From Aphelocoma coerulescens (taxonomy: Eukaryota; Chordata; Aves; Passeriformes; Corvidae), in the NCBI RefSeq assembly GCF_041296385.1, contig NW_027184064.1, forward strand, positions 620,001-684,000: a stretch of 64,000 nucleotides of DNA, written 5' to 3'. The notes beneath the pieces are model-generated. The model saw only the letters and a list, made by a program, of their open reading frames with translations. It did not search any database and was not told the DNA's origin. The stretch's first letter is position 1; each line of letters opens with the position of its first letter. Shown here piece by piece: positions 16,136-29,959 of this stretch. A program made the position numbers and the translations under genes.

Positions 16136-19100
16136 CAACATTTTCTTCTTCTAAGCATTTCTTATTTTTTGTCAAGATTATTTAACTGTTACAGGAAATT
16201 AGGCAGAGAATTGTAGATGATTAAAATAGATAAAAATGCACTTCACTGATGCTGATATTCTGAAGTGCTTTCATTAGCAATGTACTATATCCTCCCCATC
16301 TTTTGTAGCTAAATGGGCTATTGTGTCCTATCATGGGCACTAATGTTCTCCAGAAAAGACATGAATCCTGATCTTTGTGTGCACAAGCCCTCTTTCCATC
16401 TCGTAAATATTGTGAACATGACTTCAGTCAGTAAAAGAGCCAGCTTCCTCCAGGGCTCAAAGATACTGGGAAAAGGACAAATGGCTTCAGGTGGCTTTGG
16501 ATTGGGGTGGCTTTTTCATCAGGGAAAGATATGGGACATCTTGTTTTCCAGTTCAGAAATTTAATCAGAATAAAAAGTTAATAAAAGTGACTAAGTTTAT
16601 TAAGAGAATATTTTCCTCTGGTTTGAATAATGCTGTTCTGTTTCACTTGCACCTCTAAAAAATCTGGTCTCATGATCTAGGTGTTAGAACTGAAAACTGA
16701 TAATAATCGTGGACCTGTAATTTATAAACAAAGTATATTTTAAATTTTATGAGCATCTGCTATTTCAGTGAGTATTTAAATCTTATCACTCTAAATAATT
16801 CATCTATTTGCAGGAGAGGTTTAAAGGTGTTGCCTTGATTTTCTTCAGGAGCTGATGGTGAGCGTACTTTGCCCTTCATTAATAGATCCTTCTTGAAGAC
16901 CTTATTCCATGTCCTTTCCATTACTGTAGCCTGAAGTATTTTTTCATAGGCAGTTCTCTTTTAATAGCAAGTTGCTATCCACAGTACAGATCCCACAGGA
17001 AGTTCATGATCATGAGACCACTCTGGGCAACAGGCTGAGGTTGAGACAGTGTCCACTTAACAACTCCTTTTGATTCCCCTCTGGAAGAGTCTAGAGCCTA
17101 CTTGTGCACAATGGAAAAAAAACATTAAACTTTGAGTAATTGTCCAATTATTGGTTGTGGTCTTTCCTATTTTTTCTTATTTGATTGGATACACATGGAA
17201 ATATAGATTTGATCAGGATTTTCTTCTAAATCACCAGTCATTTTCTGGTGTCAAGACAATAGACTGGGAAATTCTGTCTTGGAGAGCCTTGTTTCTGCTA
17301 GTAGTAGGTTTATAATTGTATGAAAATGTTGTCTATTTAGGAGTGTGTGTATTATTTTAAATTGGAATACTGGATATATTTGATTTTAAAAAGCATTTTA
17401 AGTTAGGATTACCTTATAGCTACAGATTTGCTCTGAATTGATAGCCTGTTCTTTTGTGTCTTCAGTAAAAAGCCAAAAGCTCAGCACTCACTTTTGAGAT
17501 GATACAGATAAAACATTTTTTTTTAAGTCTGCTTTTACTCTTATGAAGCAGAATGGCTTCTCAGCCTTTCTCATTAGTGTTTCCCTCTTGCTTCTAGTGC
17601 TATGCTTTAAGGAACTCATATGTTAGTTCATCATGTGCCAAATTTGAGATGTCATTCTTTTTTTTTTTTTTTTGATAGATAACGAAAGTCTGAAAACGTC
17701 TTCCAGTTGTCCAGCTTTCAGATACAATCTGAGAGCAGGTGACTTTCCGAATGCATAGCTCAAGTCAGAGGGGAGGCTCTGGTTTGGTAAAATGTTGCTC
17801 GTTAATGGAAATGTCATTATGCTGAGCTATTGGAGATTTTCTTGATACACTGACTGTATGTGTAAATTTTTCATAGATATGTCATCTTAAATCAAGTTCA
17901 TGATGTCAATGTCCATGAGTACTGAAGCAGCCCAAAACTGTAGGATCACAGATTGTGAAAGAAACAAAGGAATCATCTTAATTCTTACCTGCTGGCAAAT
18001 TGTGAGTGTCTAGTGAGAATCAGTTACAGACTGTCTACACAAGCTAATATAATTTTATATATAATATATTACAGAGCTAGTGTGTCAGTCTTTGGAATTG
18101 TTATCCAGAGGAATTTAAATAGAAGGAGCAAGAAATGGGAAAGAAACAGAAGTGCTAAAGTTGTGATTTTTTTAAAAAATTAATTAGAAGCATGTTCTTT
18201 TTAGCATGGTTCTAATTATTGCAGCTATTCTCAAGTTCAAATGTATATTTTTTCTGAAGTTAGGTTCTTAGCCAGCAAGGTGTTGTCTAAGGCTATGGGA
18301 TACTTACTCTCTTATTAACTTCTAGAAAAAATCTTCTAGGTCAACTGTTTCGTGATATCTTAAATGTTCACTTTCTGAGAATTTGGAAAAAGCAAATTCT
18401 TTTCAACTTACTGAACAAGATTTTCATACACATAAGAAATTTCTGAAATGTGGAGGGTTTTGGCTGCTACTTGCTCTTGCCCTAGTGGTGATGTCTCTGA
18501 AGGACAGAAAATAAGAACTATGAAATGCTATTTTCCATGGTTCTTGCTCTTTCTGTTTCCCTTTAGCCCTGAGGGAGAGACATATTGCACTGAAGAAGTT
18601 TCCAGACAAAAAGACCTGTGGCATAATTTCACAGGCTGACCAGGAGGTGAGAAGAAAGCTTAGATCTGATGGGGTGGTTACATTTCTCTGTCAGTATGGA
18701 TCTGAGCACTGAAGGCTGGGATCATTTCCAGTATTTCACAGGAATGATCTACCATAGCATTCCTCCATCATCATCTTCAAAGCACGCAGGCAACAAAGTT
18801 GCTCCTCCATCCTCCAGTAGGCAGGTCACTTTCAATAAAGTTCTCATCAGAATCTCTCTCTAAATTATATTTGACTTGTACTATACAAATGAATTAGTTC
18901 AGCACTGAATACCACAGAATTGTGTTTTGCAGTTTGATAATGTTATGACTCATAGCAATATGTAACATCATGATTGCACAGTGCTTGATTCAACAAAATA
19001 TCTTAAAATAACAAAATACTTGAAATTCAGTGGAGCTTCACTCTTTGTGGTAAGGCACAGGAGGTCTTGTTTTCATATTTACCAACTTGGGGGAGTTTTG

Positions 19101-21599
19101 ATTCATACAGCTGACAAGATGCAGACACTCAAAGTTAGTTAAAACCTAACATCAGTGCAACTGAAAATTACATCAGTGCAACTGCTTTAGAAGATAACAT
19201 GACATTGAATTAGCCTGTAAAGCAGGCGTACAATTGAAAGCTGCAGCTAAACGTTTTACCTCGTACCACATGTGCTGTAATAAATGATTGTGTTGGTATT
19301 CTTAGTGAATCCTGTGAATCATGTGCATGATTTAAGCTGCCTTCAGACTGGATTAAGGCAATGTGTGCCAGTGCAAATGAAGCCGTTGCTGTGACTCAAT
19401 TGCTCTGCAATTTTTGCAGTTGAGAAGAACGGGGAGGTTGCTGACACTTCGCAGTTTTGTCATTTTGAAAGCACATGCTCAAAAGCAACTAGCTTTGGGA
19501 AAGACACATGTTCAGTTCAGACTCAGTGGTCACTGATGATAAGTGAGGCAATAAGACTCTGCATTTGTATGAGTTTATTTGAGCTGGTTCCAAGCCCTTC
19601 TTTGTTGGATCAAGTATATGTTCTACCATGTAGATGGCAATTTACAAAGGAAGTTTGATGTTGGGTCAAGACTATGGCATATAATTTGGTGGTATTTTAA
19701 CTAGTGCTAATTAGAGGTGTTTTGGGTGCACTTCATTTCTAATCTGGTTTAAGAAATTGTTTTTTAAAACTTCCACAATTACAATTGCTAATTTTAGAGC
19801 TGCTTTTCAAATAAATCCAATGATCTTGCACATAATAGTGATTGCAGAGCTTTTCATCTAGTAGATGGGCTCCTAAAAAACACAACAAACAAATATTACA
19901 GTAATTTTTGGAAATTTTAAACAATAAACTATGAACTAAATAAAAATTATGGTTTGAAAGACAGATAATGGGTTGCTGGCATTCCAGGACAGCAAGAGAA
20001 GCTGTTCCACATGAAATTCGTGTCATCATAGCTGTGCCAGTTAAGGGCTGGGAAGTATGTCCCAGAGTTCAACACTGGAAACAATGTTGTGTGACAGTAA
20101 AAGTAGATAAGGTTTCAACATAACATGGGTTTTGCCACTCCAAGACTCCATCAGCTTTGTTGGGATTTGTCATTATATCTTTTCTAGCACAGTGCTATTT
20201 GCAAAGATTTGCAAATACAGCTGTGGTCTTGGGGCATTGTAGACAAATAGCTTCTAACAATCCAGTATCTACCAGAAGATTTTGTAGTAAATTTTCTTTT
20301 CTTCAGCTCTTTCTTTGCTTTTGGCTCTGTTTGCCTCTTTGTGGGATAAGAGAATAGTCTTGAAAGGAGGTTGGAGTGGTGTTACACTTTTATCCAGTTC
20401 CCCAAACATATTTTACTTCAATTTTTCTAGATGCTGTTGTTGAGGAGTATTGACCCATGAGGAAATGCCTGCAAGTGTGCCCAAGAATGAGTGAAACTTG
20501 CTTAGGTGTTATGAGAAATCTAAGAAGCATCTTATTAAAATACTAGAAGTGAGCCTGTCTCTCATCCCGAGAAAGAAAAGGTTTAGGTGTCTGACGGAGA
20601 ATTTCGAGTGTCTGGAGGAGAAGTAGCAACTGCATACCCTCACACCAAATCCAGAGCTGGTGGGTGGTCTGAGGTCCCAGCTGAGTGTGGGCTTTTCCCA
20701 AGGTCATGGTTGCTTTTGAGCACATGCTCTCAGAGGGACAAAAAGTTTTGCCATCCACTTTATTTTTCTCAATGGCAAGGCTGAGCAGAACACTACAAGG
20801 AGATAATGAGCCAAGCAAAAAACATTTATTATAGGGAGATTCTCAGAGAGCTTTTGTCCTGTTGGTTTGATGTGAGATGAAATTTTGAAGAGCAACCTAG
20901 AATCTCTCTATTTTCAGCACCTAATAATAAGATATTCACAATACAAATAAAACCCCTGAAACAGTCTTGAATGCACATCCTAGCCTCCAGCTGTGTCTGT
21001 ACTCCCTGCTCCCTGCTTATTTAGGGATTTGTTGCACGGTGGGGGAATTGAGTTGGCAGCTGCAGAAGGGAGGGAGTACTGTGTCGATGAGTAGATGTAC
21101 AGCTTTCCATTAGCGTAACTGATGGTTCAAGGAGCCGTCGATATTTGGAACAAAATCAGCCCTGAAAAACTGATCTTGGACTTTGCCAGTAGTGTCAATA
21201 ACTGGAAATCCTAAGGCAAACGTTTTTTAGCAGTTCAGCTATTGAAGCAATTATTTGTGAATCATTTACTCAATGCAGACACAGCTGCCTCAGTGTGATG
21301 GACTCCAGCAGCTTCTATGGCAGGCACTTCCAATTTCTCACTGTCATTCAGTGTCTGATTCATTCTGTCAGATGGGCTTGACTCGTGGCCGTTGTTTCCC
21401 TGCTTGTAAAATGGATGTGATCATAATTCTGATGGTTGTGGTATCTGTCTGCCTCACTTGAGCTATTGTGCAGGTCAGTTCCTCTCCAGGCTGTGCACCA
21501 TAGCTGAGTGGAAAACAACAGAGCTGACAACATGCTCCCACTTGGGTAGCCTTGAGAGGGGCTTTGTGTGTGATTACTCCCAGCCTTCAGAAATTTGGA

Positions 21600-22180
21600 T
21601 ATAATCATGGTATCGTGATGGGAGTTTGGTGTCCCTCTCTGTCAGCTTGGCAGGCCCAGCCATGCCTGTACCATGGCCTTTCCTGAGTGCTGTGCCGGTC
21701 CTGGTGCCACTCCTCCACTGCCAGAGCTCAGGTCCTTCCTTCCCCTCTGTGCATCATTTGGTCCTTTCCAAGGGCAGCAGCTGTCTGCAGGTGACACTGA
21801 GTGGGTCAGCAGCAGGGTATGGACAGGAGTTGTGCAGGATTGGCACTGCCCAGGGCAAAGGAGTGGTTGGGGCACAGCTTCCCCAGCACCATCCCCTGCC
21901 ACTGCCGCCTGAGCTCCAGGTCTCTACAGATGCCCCACACCATCCTCTGGGGATGGGGAGAACAGTGGGAACAAGGGGAGCTGTCCCTGAAAACCAGTGC
22001 CCATGTTTTAAAAGGTCTGCCATCACTAAGATGCTCAGTACTGTAACACTCTCTCTTGTGGTCCATGATGACATGACATGGTAGTACAGTGTTCTCAGCT
22101 GCTGTCATGTGTGGCTCCCTGCAAGGCACATGGACACCAGACTCCTCCCTCAGGCCTCTAAAATCCAGCTCCTTTTTGTA
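21600..22180. other. GC-richer block of unknown origin in intron 13
   Basis: This stretch is clearly richer in G and C than its flanks. It contains open frames on both strands, the longest 152 codons at 21626-22084 on the plus strand. I recognise no protein family, splice pattern or terminal repeats. It could be an old retroelement or LTR piece, or simply a GC-rich intronic island. It is not called as a gene. Confidence 0.4.
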
Positions 22181-22469
22181 GTCTCTTCATCCCTATCTAA
22201 TGAAAATTAACATGTCATGTGATAGCGTCTGCTCAGAATATCAAGGTGCTTCATCTGTCGTTCTTCTGATTAAAGGAGGTGGTTTAATTTGAAAAAGGAG
22301 TAATGTAAGTGCAGTTTGGAAACAAAAATCAGACTTAATTTCTATGTTGAAGATTAATTAGGTGTCATAAATAATACTGTTTTCAGTAAAATGGACAAGA
22401 AAAGAAAAACAATTCAGTGTGACTGACATAGGCTTTCTATACTGTCCTAGTAAGTCATTCTAATGGATA

Positions 22470-22913
22470 GATTAATATCGGAGGCCGCGGCGGGACGGGG
22501 AGCTCAGATCCCCGGCGGGGGGAGAAGAACAGACACCAGCCACTATGGTTGAAAAATACACTCCGATTTATTAGCAGTCTAAAGGCACTTATATAGTATA
22601 CCAGCTTGTTAGCTCCTAACTGGTTTAACACTTATCAGGACATATTTCTATTTCTACACAATCAGACTACATTGGCAGTTTTCCACAGTCTTGTTATGTT
22701 CAAAAGAATTTTGCCCTTGCCTCCCTTATACTCCTAGATATCGCACCTGCAAGTACGGTACTCCCTGAAATTTCTCAGGCTGAAACTGTTCAGCTTCACA
22801 ACAGAGACTTTCCCACGGAAAGTGTCTCACACACACAGGCCCAAAAACCTCCAGCTCAATAGCTTGCACAGTTCTTTTATTGATCCCAATAATTCTATTC
22901 TCCAACAGATTAA
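22470..22913 (-). mobile_element. Solo LTR, 432 bp, 6-bp target duplication
   Basis: The element spans 22476-22907 and is flanked by perfect direct repeats GATTAA at 22470-22475 and 22908-22913. On the minus strand it begins TGTTGGAGAATAG and ends in CCTCCGATA (TA rather than CA). A TATA box (TATATAA, minus strand, 22589-22595) is followed closely by an AATAAA poly(A) signal (22567-22572), then a GC-rich segment to the end, as expected for U3-R-U5. A 6-bp duplication is usual for ERVK-type or alpharetroviral elements. No internal viral sequence is present, so this is a solo LTR left by LTR-LTR recombination. It is antisense to APP. Confidence 0.85.
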
Positions 22914-23784
22914 ATCACATAATTAAATTTTGTGTTCACATTAGTCTTACCATCTGCTCAAGTAATTACTCTTTAAACTGGAAAATTTATTTTAAAACAT
23001 TATTTTACAAGATTCAGAACCCATGTTTGTCCCAGAGCTGAGGTTGCAACATTTTGTTTATTTTTGATGTTCTGAATTTAGTGTTACAGGAATAGGGTTG
23101 GCAGCGAGTTTCATCAGCTATCTCAAGGTGGCCTTTGAGAGATGTATTAAAGAGCAGAGCCCTACTGCATCATCGTTGACAGAAGCACTGAAGCAGTGGC
23201 ATCTCTAATGCTCGTGAGGTAGTAAGGGTCCTTACTGAGCCTGCTGCATGGTTGCATTGTACTTCTGTGGTATGAAGCTTCATCGCATAAAGTTGGGAGA
23301 AACATAACATTCGAAAGATTTTTCTGAGGGGTCTAAAGCTCTGGTGTGTATAGAAAATTAGATGCCCTTCATCACTGATGTTACCAGGAAATGAGTGACC
23401 CCTGTGGAGTGGCATAAAGGATTTAGCAACAGAGTGGTGATTCATGTCCCTGACTTGCTACATGGGAGAGATGTGTGAGTGTGAAGTAGCGACAGTCAGG
23501 GGGTCCTTAATGAAGTGCAGAGAAGACAGTCTTAGTAAAAGCTATTGTATCATTAGCTGCCATGTGTGTACTCATGTGCTCACTTGCACTCTATTACAGT
23601 TTCCTATTATGAACTATTTAGCTCTGTGGTACCTGCTCATTATTGGCGCCTTATTAGCAATTACTGGTCTTCATTGCAATTGCTTACTTGAATGCACTCT
23701 TGTGCAGCAAGTTCCCTCAAAGTACTTGCAAACAGTATGTTGTTCCTACAAAAACAGATGTCAGTGAAAGGTGCGGGGGATCAA

Positions 23785-24248
23785 GAATAGAATTGTAGAA
23801 TAGTTTTGATTGGAAGGGACCTTTAAAGGTCATCTAGTCCAACTCCCCCAGCAATGAGCAGGGACATCTTCAACAAGATCAGCTTAGTCAGAGTCATGTC
23901 CAGCCTGGCCCTGAATGCTGCCAGGTACAGGGCATCTACCACCACCATTATTGTAAAAAATTTCTTCTTTATATCTTACATAAATTTACTTTCCTTGAGT
24001 TTAAAACCATCACCCCGTGTCCTATCGCAAAAGGCCCTGATGACAAGTTGGCCCATCTTTCTTACAGACCCCCTTTAAGTATTGAAAGGCCACAGTAAGG
24101 TCTTCTTGGACCTTTCTCTTCTCCAGGCTGAACAGCCCCAGGTCTCTCAGCTTGTCTTCATAGCAGAGGTACTTCAGCCTTCTGATAACTCTGTGGCCGT
24201 CTGGACTCACTCCAGTAAGTCCATGTCTTTCCTGCTCTGAGAGCAGAG
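23785..24248 (-). mobile_element. CR1 LINE, 3' truncated copy
   Basis: This is a copy of about 460 bp of the avian CR1 retrotransposon in reverse orientation. The plus strand has the diagnostic reverse-complement landmarks: GGAAGGGACCTTTAAAGGTC, ATCTAGTCCAACTCCCC, GCAATGAGCAGGGACATCTT, CAGCCTGGCCCTGAATG, ATTTCTTCTTTATATC, CCCCCTTTAAGTATTGAAAG, CTTCTCCAGGCTGAACAGCC and TCAGCTTGTCTTCATAG. It covers the end of ORF2 and the 3'UTR. Its frames are broken, and no flanking duplication is expected for CR1. Confidence 0.95.
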
Positions 24249-25016
24249 GAACTTTTATGTGAGACGGGAGTAGGAATAATGAAGCACACACAACCTCTGA
24301 GCTTATTTTTAACACTGAGTTGAACAGTGTGTCCTATACACCTGATGGAGCTGAAAGGTACTTTGATTGTTCTCACCTTGCTTCAAGAAAAAAAACTCCA
24401 CAGCATAGATAATACTGTGTAGCTTTAGGTGCTGGTAACTTGTAAAATAATTTGCCTGTAGATGTCTATTACTGCTTTTTAACAAAGAACTACTTCAGTG
24501 TTATGATGAAGTTATATATGTTAAAAAATCAAATGTTTCTTCAGATTTGATGTGTTATAGTAAACCAAATTTAATACAGTGACTGCTTTGAAGATTTAGG
24601 ATTTAAGAGTTGTGATGAGCTTTGGCAGTGACCATTTAAGAGAAAGGAGAAATTACAAAGACATTCCTTCCTGTGGATCTCTTGCCAGTTGACTTATGGC
24701 AGCATGTTGAGTTGAAGAGAATTGTTTTGTGCTTCCTTCCAAAGTGGTTAGGAAGAGCCAAGGAATGTATATAGCACAGACCTGTGATCTGTTATGTGGT
24801 AGAAATGTGGATAGGAAACAGTACTGAACAATTTTGGTTGATGTTTCAATAAAATGCCTTAGCGGCAGTGCTTATCATCGGGTTTTTACTATTCCAAGCC
24901 TTAATGTTTTTATTTATCATAAGAAAACAGAATCTCAGAACAGTGAATTCTTACTTTAATAGCATTGAAAATAGGTCTGTAGATACGCTGGCTCTTCCAG
25001 ATAATTTTTGCATTGA

Positions 25017-25286
<270 letters not shown>

Positions 25287-28200
25287 TGAGCTTTGTGGTT
25301 TCTCTTCATGTTGTTCCCTGAAAGTTGATTTTTTTTTTATGTAAGTGGGATAAATGTTCTGAAGTGTACATTTGGAACTGGTCTGCCATGTCAGTTGTGT
25401 CTCTGATAGAACAGAAAGTCCTGACTAAAATCTGTAATTTAGTCACACAATAAATTTCAGAGTTGAGCTTACTTGCCTTCAGAAACAAACCATAATAAAT
25501 TCTAGGAGATTATGAGTAGCAGTCTTATAAGATACATGACAATGACCAAAGGGAGATAGGTAAGTTGTTAGATTTGTGCCATGATGAAATGAGTGTTTTA
25601 TTTAAGATAGAGCTTTTTATTTGCTGGCATGAAAATGATTACACTTCCAGCATAATCCTAGCAGACACATGATGTTATTTTCTGGAATGTACTGCAGAAA
25701 TGTTCCTACATGCTCATCAATACAACTTGGCTAGTGAAAAGGTTTTTCCTGAGGAGTATTTTTATGTTGCTCATTGACTACTTCATTGAAGTGACTGTAT
25801 GCTACTTAAATAATCCATGTAGAATCTGGAATTGGTAGTTCACCTAGGTGCTGGAGCCAATAAATCAGAAACCTGAGGACTTGGGTCATGTCATTTAAGT
25901 TCCTCCTCTTGCTTTTGTTTTCCTTGATCAGTTTAACTGCACTGTTATTAGTGCTAAGTTAATCACATCAGTGAAAGTTTGATACTGCAAAGCCACAGTA
26001 CATACAGAGCCTGGAACTGCAGAAGTGTTCTCAGGCAAATCTGTGATTTGTAGCTGAACTGCACAGACATTAGCATCCTCCTCAAGTCTTTTGAAACCAC
26101 TGGCTTGGGCTGTACCTGCTCTCAGAATGAGTTCTGAGATCATCCTTACGCAGTTACTCTCACTCCAGCATGGTGTGTGAGTGACTGTGAGCAACTGGGT
26201 GTGTGGGAAATGAAACGTGGAACATAGACATGGATTTGCCAGGTCTGGTGTTGGTGCCAAGTGAAATCAGTGGAGTCAGAAATAGTTTTGCGATCAAAGT
26301 TTGTCCCAACGAGTCAGAGAAGCCTAGGATCAGGCAAAAGAAATGACCTGCACAAAGGTCAGTGAGGCAGATGTTTAGCAGATTTGAGGGGAGGCTGGTC
26401 AGGAGTAGGGCTAAAATCAGAGTACCAGGGAGTCAGCACTGCAAGTTAGGGACCAAGTAAAAGAGCAGAACCAGAGCAAACTCAACAGACCAGCCAGCAG
26501 GAAAAACCAGAAGGCAGGAGATGGTGACTAGGACTCCAGCTGTGTCCAAAGGGCACTTGTAGCCAAGTGGCATGCCAGGCAGTGAGAGCAGCTGGCTGGA
26601 GCGTGTCAGGCACTGACAAGGGGCACAAATGGCTCACAGGCTGGCAGGCTGAACCTCATTTTCTGGGGGAAGGAGCTGCAGCTTGCTTTAACCCTAGCGC
26701 ACTTATCAAGGCTGTCTGCCAGGAGCAGGTTGCAGTCTGGCTCATGCTGTCTGTCCTGCAGGAATTTTCAGTTCCAGCTCTTGCTCCAGTTTTTTCCGTA
26801 GCTACAGCATCCGAGGCATCAGTTTCTATACCTGCTGCCTGCTTTCATGAAACATAGGGGGGATTAATTATTTTTGATGTCTGTCCTGCTAGCTTTCAAA
26901 ATATGTTGATTTCAGTCACCAGGTTTAGAAGTTATTAGGTAGACAGGTGCACCCAGACATACCCATAGTTTAATCACACAAGCATATTTTTTCCTTCAGA
27001 AACCTGTCTAAGCTCAGAATCTAATTATGAAGGGTACTTCAAAGTGACACTGAATTCCCACAGGCAGCTATACTGAGCATGGTTCTCCTTTTCAAATGTA
27101 TGGTAGCAAATAAGAAACAAAAACTCTCCTGCCTGGAATAACATACCATTTAATTATTAGTCCTGTGTGTTTTAATGCAGTATGTGGTTTGTTGCAGCAC
27201 TTATTCTTTCATGCCTTCAAGTTGCTGGGGTTTAGTTTTGGATTTTTATACCAGGATTGTATTATATTTGTCATGAACTTATTGCAGCAGTCAGTTCTGT
27301 TAGGCCAACCATTATAATTGTTCAAGTATGCACAGTTAGAAGTGGAAATCGTTTGGTGACTTAAACCTCTTCAGGTCATGGACTCTTCAGGTCCTTCTTG
27401 TTTCCTGTTATACTTTTCTGTCATCTACCCAAACCACAATGTTCTTAATGTCATCATGCCTACAATACCTTCTTTCTTTGGAGACCCTCTCTATACCTTT
27501 GCCCATAGCATCAAAGGGGAATTTCACAGCTTTGTTTTTTCCTTTGTGTTTGTCTCCCACTTCGTTGTTCCAGAATCCCAGGACTGACTGTGCCATTTGT
27601 CTTCACTTCCCATGCATGTTTTCTTCTTTGATAGTGGTCATACTTCCGGCTTTGTCTACATTGCTTCCAAAAACATGTTTCTGTCTTCTTATAATACAGT
27701 TTGGAAGTAGCAATAAGTTAATAACAATTGACCTAATTTTCTCCTCCTCTTTTTTTCATTCCCTCTGATGAACTGATGAAGTTAAAATACTACAACCCCT
27801 CCCTAAAATTTGTTATTATTAATTCCCATGCCTATTTCCTTCCATGACCATGATCTAATCCCAGGTTTCACTCAAAGATATTAATAATGTGTTGGATTGG
27901 TATGTTGCCATGTAATCCTAAGGTTTCATAACTCCATTTGAAATTTTCCCAATCTAAACTGCATGTTTTAAAGGATAGATTTTGTGCAAATAGTTTATTT
28001 TCCTAGAATTGCTTTTACTGACGAATAAATGAAAAAAATGTAACAATAAACAGACTTTGAAAGCCTAGCATAGCTCAGTATTTTCTGCAAGTATTTCCTT
28101 GTTTTCCCCTGAGATAGTTTCCCTGGAAATATCCACAGAAGTTAATCTGAAGTAACAGGTAATACACTACACTACTTGCATGGCTGTATGGATGTCCAGC

Positions 28201-29219
28201 ATGATGCGACACAAATTAGGTTGACTAAAAAAAAACACTTTCTGAGGACTGTTCAGAGGCACCGTGAAAAATGTCAGGAAACTGTATTTCAGCAATGCAA
28301 AATGCATCTTCACAGGTGACCCCCAACAAACTCCCAACAGCTGTGAAGCTCTGACACTGCCAAGCTCTCTGGGCATTTTGCCAGTGGTTAATGATTTGGT
28401 GGTTTACACTTTGTATTTTAGCTTGCAGGCTACAAGGAGCCTTAATGCCTATATCTAGTATTTATCTAAAGTGAGATTCCTGTAAATGTACTGTGTTATC
28501 CTTATGATTTGTCCAGTTGCTCCCTTCAACAATGTTCTTGATAGGTGAGCATCAGATAGCACACCTGCTGGTTTGTACCAGTTTTTGATGTACTTTTCTT
28601 TTATTTTTGAAAAGAGAAGTAAGTATTAGATAAAAGTGGGAATGTGTGGCCTCTATGAAGCCTGAGTAGTCAGTGTAAATAAACATGTACCAATTTAGTT
28701 TGATGAGTCTATTTGTACACTGCATTTTCAGTCTTATTTCTGTGCACATGGAAGTATATTCAAGAGAAATATAATTCTGGAGCATTGTCTCAGTTTGAAA
28801 GATAGATGTCCGCTAAGGAAGACAGGAGCCTCCCTTGGAATGGAAAATATGACCCCTTCCCTCCGAATTGTTATAATTTTGAAATGAAGGGGCTTTCAGG
28901 CAAAGATATGAGAAATGGAATAACAGTAGTTTACAAGTATGTATATGGATAACAAGGCAAACAAATAACAACTCTGACAACAAACAAAACCAGAGACCCA
29001 ACCACAGCCTTCTCTCAGCTGTTGGGCCCTTTCCCCTTCGGTGCAGTTCCGCTCACAGCCGGCAGGGGCGCTGTTGGCTCCTGGCAGGGTGGGTGCGATG
29101 CTTCCCCCGCGCCTGCAGGGGGCGCTGTGCCACGAGCTCAGCCGTTTCTCTGCACGTGGGTAATGGCGGCACAGCCGGTGGAAGGGATGGAAAAGGCACT
29201 TCCTTTACAAACCTGCGGG

Positions 29220-29959
29220 GCAGCCTGTGAAAGGCAGTATATATGCAAAAAATCGTAGTCCTGTTAGACAATATCTCCATTGTAAGCCCCCCCCCCTACA
29301 GTCTCCCTTTCCTAATCCCACCTTTCCCTTTTATCCTATGTCCTATTACCCCCAGTGTATTCCCAATCCGTTTTTTCATCCATGGTTTCCCTCACAAAAC
29401 CATACCTTTGATAATTGTTTCCCCAAAAATCCTTTTCCAATGCCGAGTGGGAGATGAAAAGGGGGAGGGAAGAAATTAAACCCTCTCCTGCCTCAGTTTC
29501 CCCACGAAGCATGCTCAGAGAGTTCTGTCTCCCTTCTGTCAGCCCTAAGATGTTCCACAGAATCTGTTTGGACATTTAAAGACTCAGGAGGGTGGCTTGT
29601 TTTGTTTTGAAACTGTTCTTGTTATGTTTATCCAGTTGTCTTCATTCTCCTTTTATTAAAATAAAATGGGTGAAATGTCGGAGTCTCCTCCCCCCGCCAT
29701 GTAGCCCTGAGGGGAGACACGGGGTTTCCCTGCCCCTGGTCAGCCTCGTTCCCCATTGGTTGGTTTGTGTTCCCCGGCGCGGGCAAGGACCCTCGGGTCC
29801 CGTGACTGTAGCAGTTCCTCGGCAGATCCTGGCCATGCGGCTGGAGAAATAAACATCTCTCTGAAACATCTATCAAGAATCCGTCCATATATATTTCTTT
29901 TCCACGGGACTCCTGGTTTGATACAGGTGTGTTACAGTATCCCTACTGCAACAGCAGCC
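29220..29959 (+). mobile_element. Nested LTR, 728 bp, 6-bp target duplication
   Basis: Element 29226-29953 starts TGTGAAAGGCAG and ends CTACTGCAACA. Perfect GCAGCC duplications sit at 29220-29225 and 29954-29959. Taking out the element and one duplication gives GGGCAGCCGATCCCGGTG, which aligns with GGGCAGCTGGTCCCGGTG in the related intron-16 LTR, confirming the insertion point inside the older LTR. A plus-strand AATAAA at 29848-29853, about 100 bp before the 3' end, sets the orientation. The 6-bp duplication suggests an ERVK-type integrase. It is sense to APP, unlike the other LTRs here. Confidence 0.92.
29848..29853 (+). promoter_or_regulatory. LTR poly(A) signal AATAAA, sense to APP
   Basis: Canonical AATAAA within GGAGAAATAAACATC of the nested LTR, about 100 bp upstream of its end. 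It lies on the APP coding strand inside intron 14, so it is in a position to act as a premature polyadenylation signal for APP pre-mRNA. Whether it is used cannot be seen here. Confidence 0.7.

Noticed and set aside
15679..16185. Four long open frames (149-159 codons) on both strands
   Set aside because: They are translations of the AGAGG/AGGGG array (Arg/Gly/Glu or Leu/Ser/Pro repeats), not genes.
17940..17990. TAGGATCACAGATTGTGAAAG, resembling a CR1 tip
   Set aside because: It lacks the GGGACCT..ATCTAGTCCAAC landmarks found in the accepted copies.
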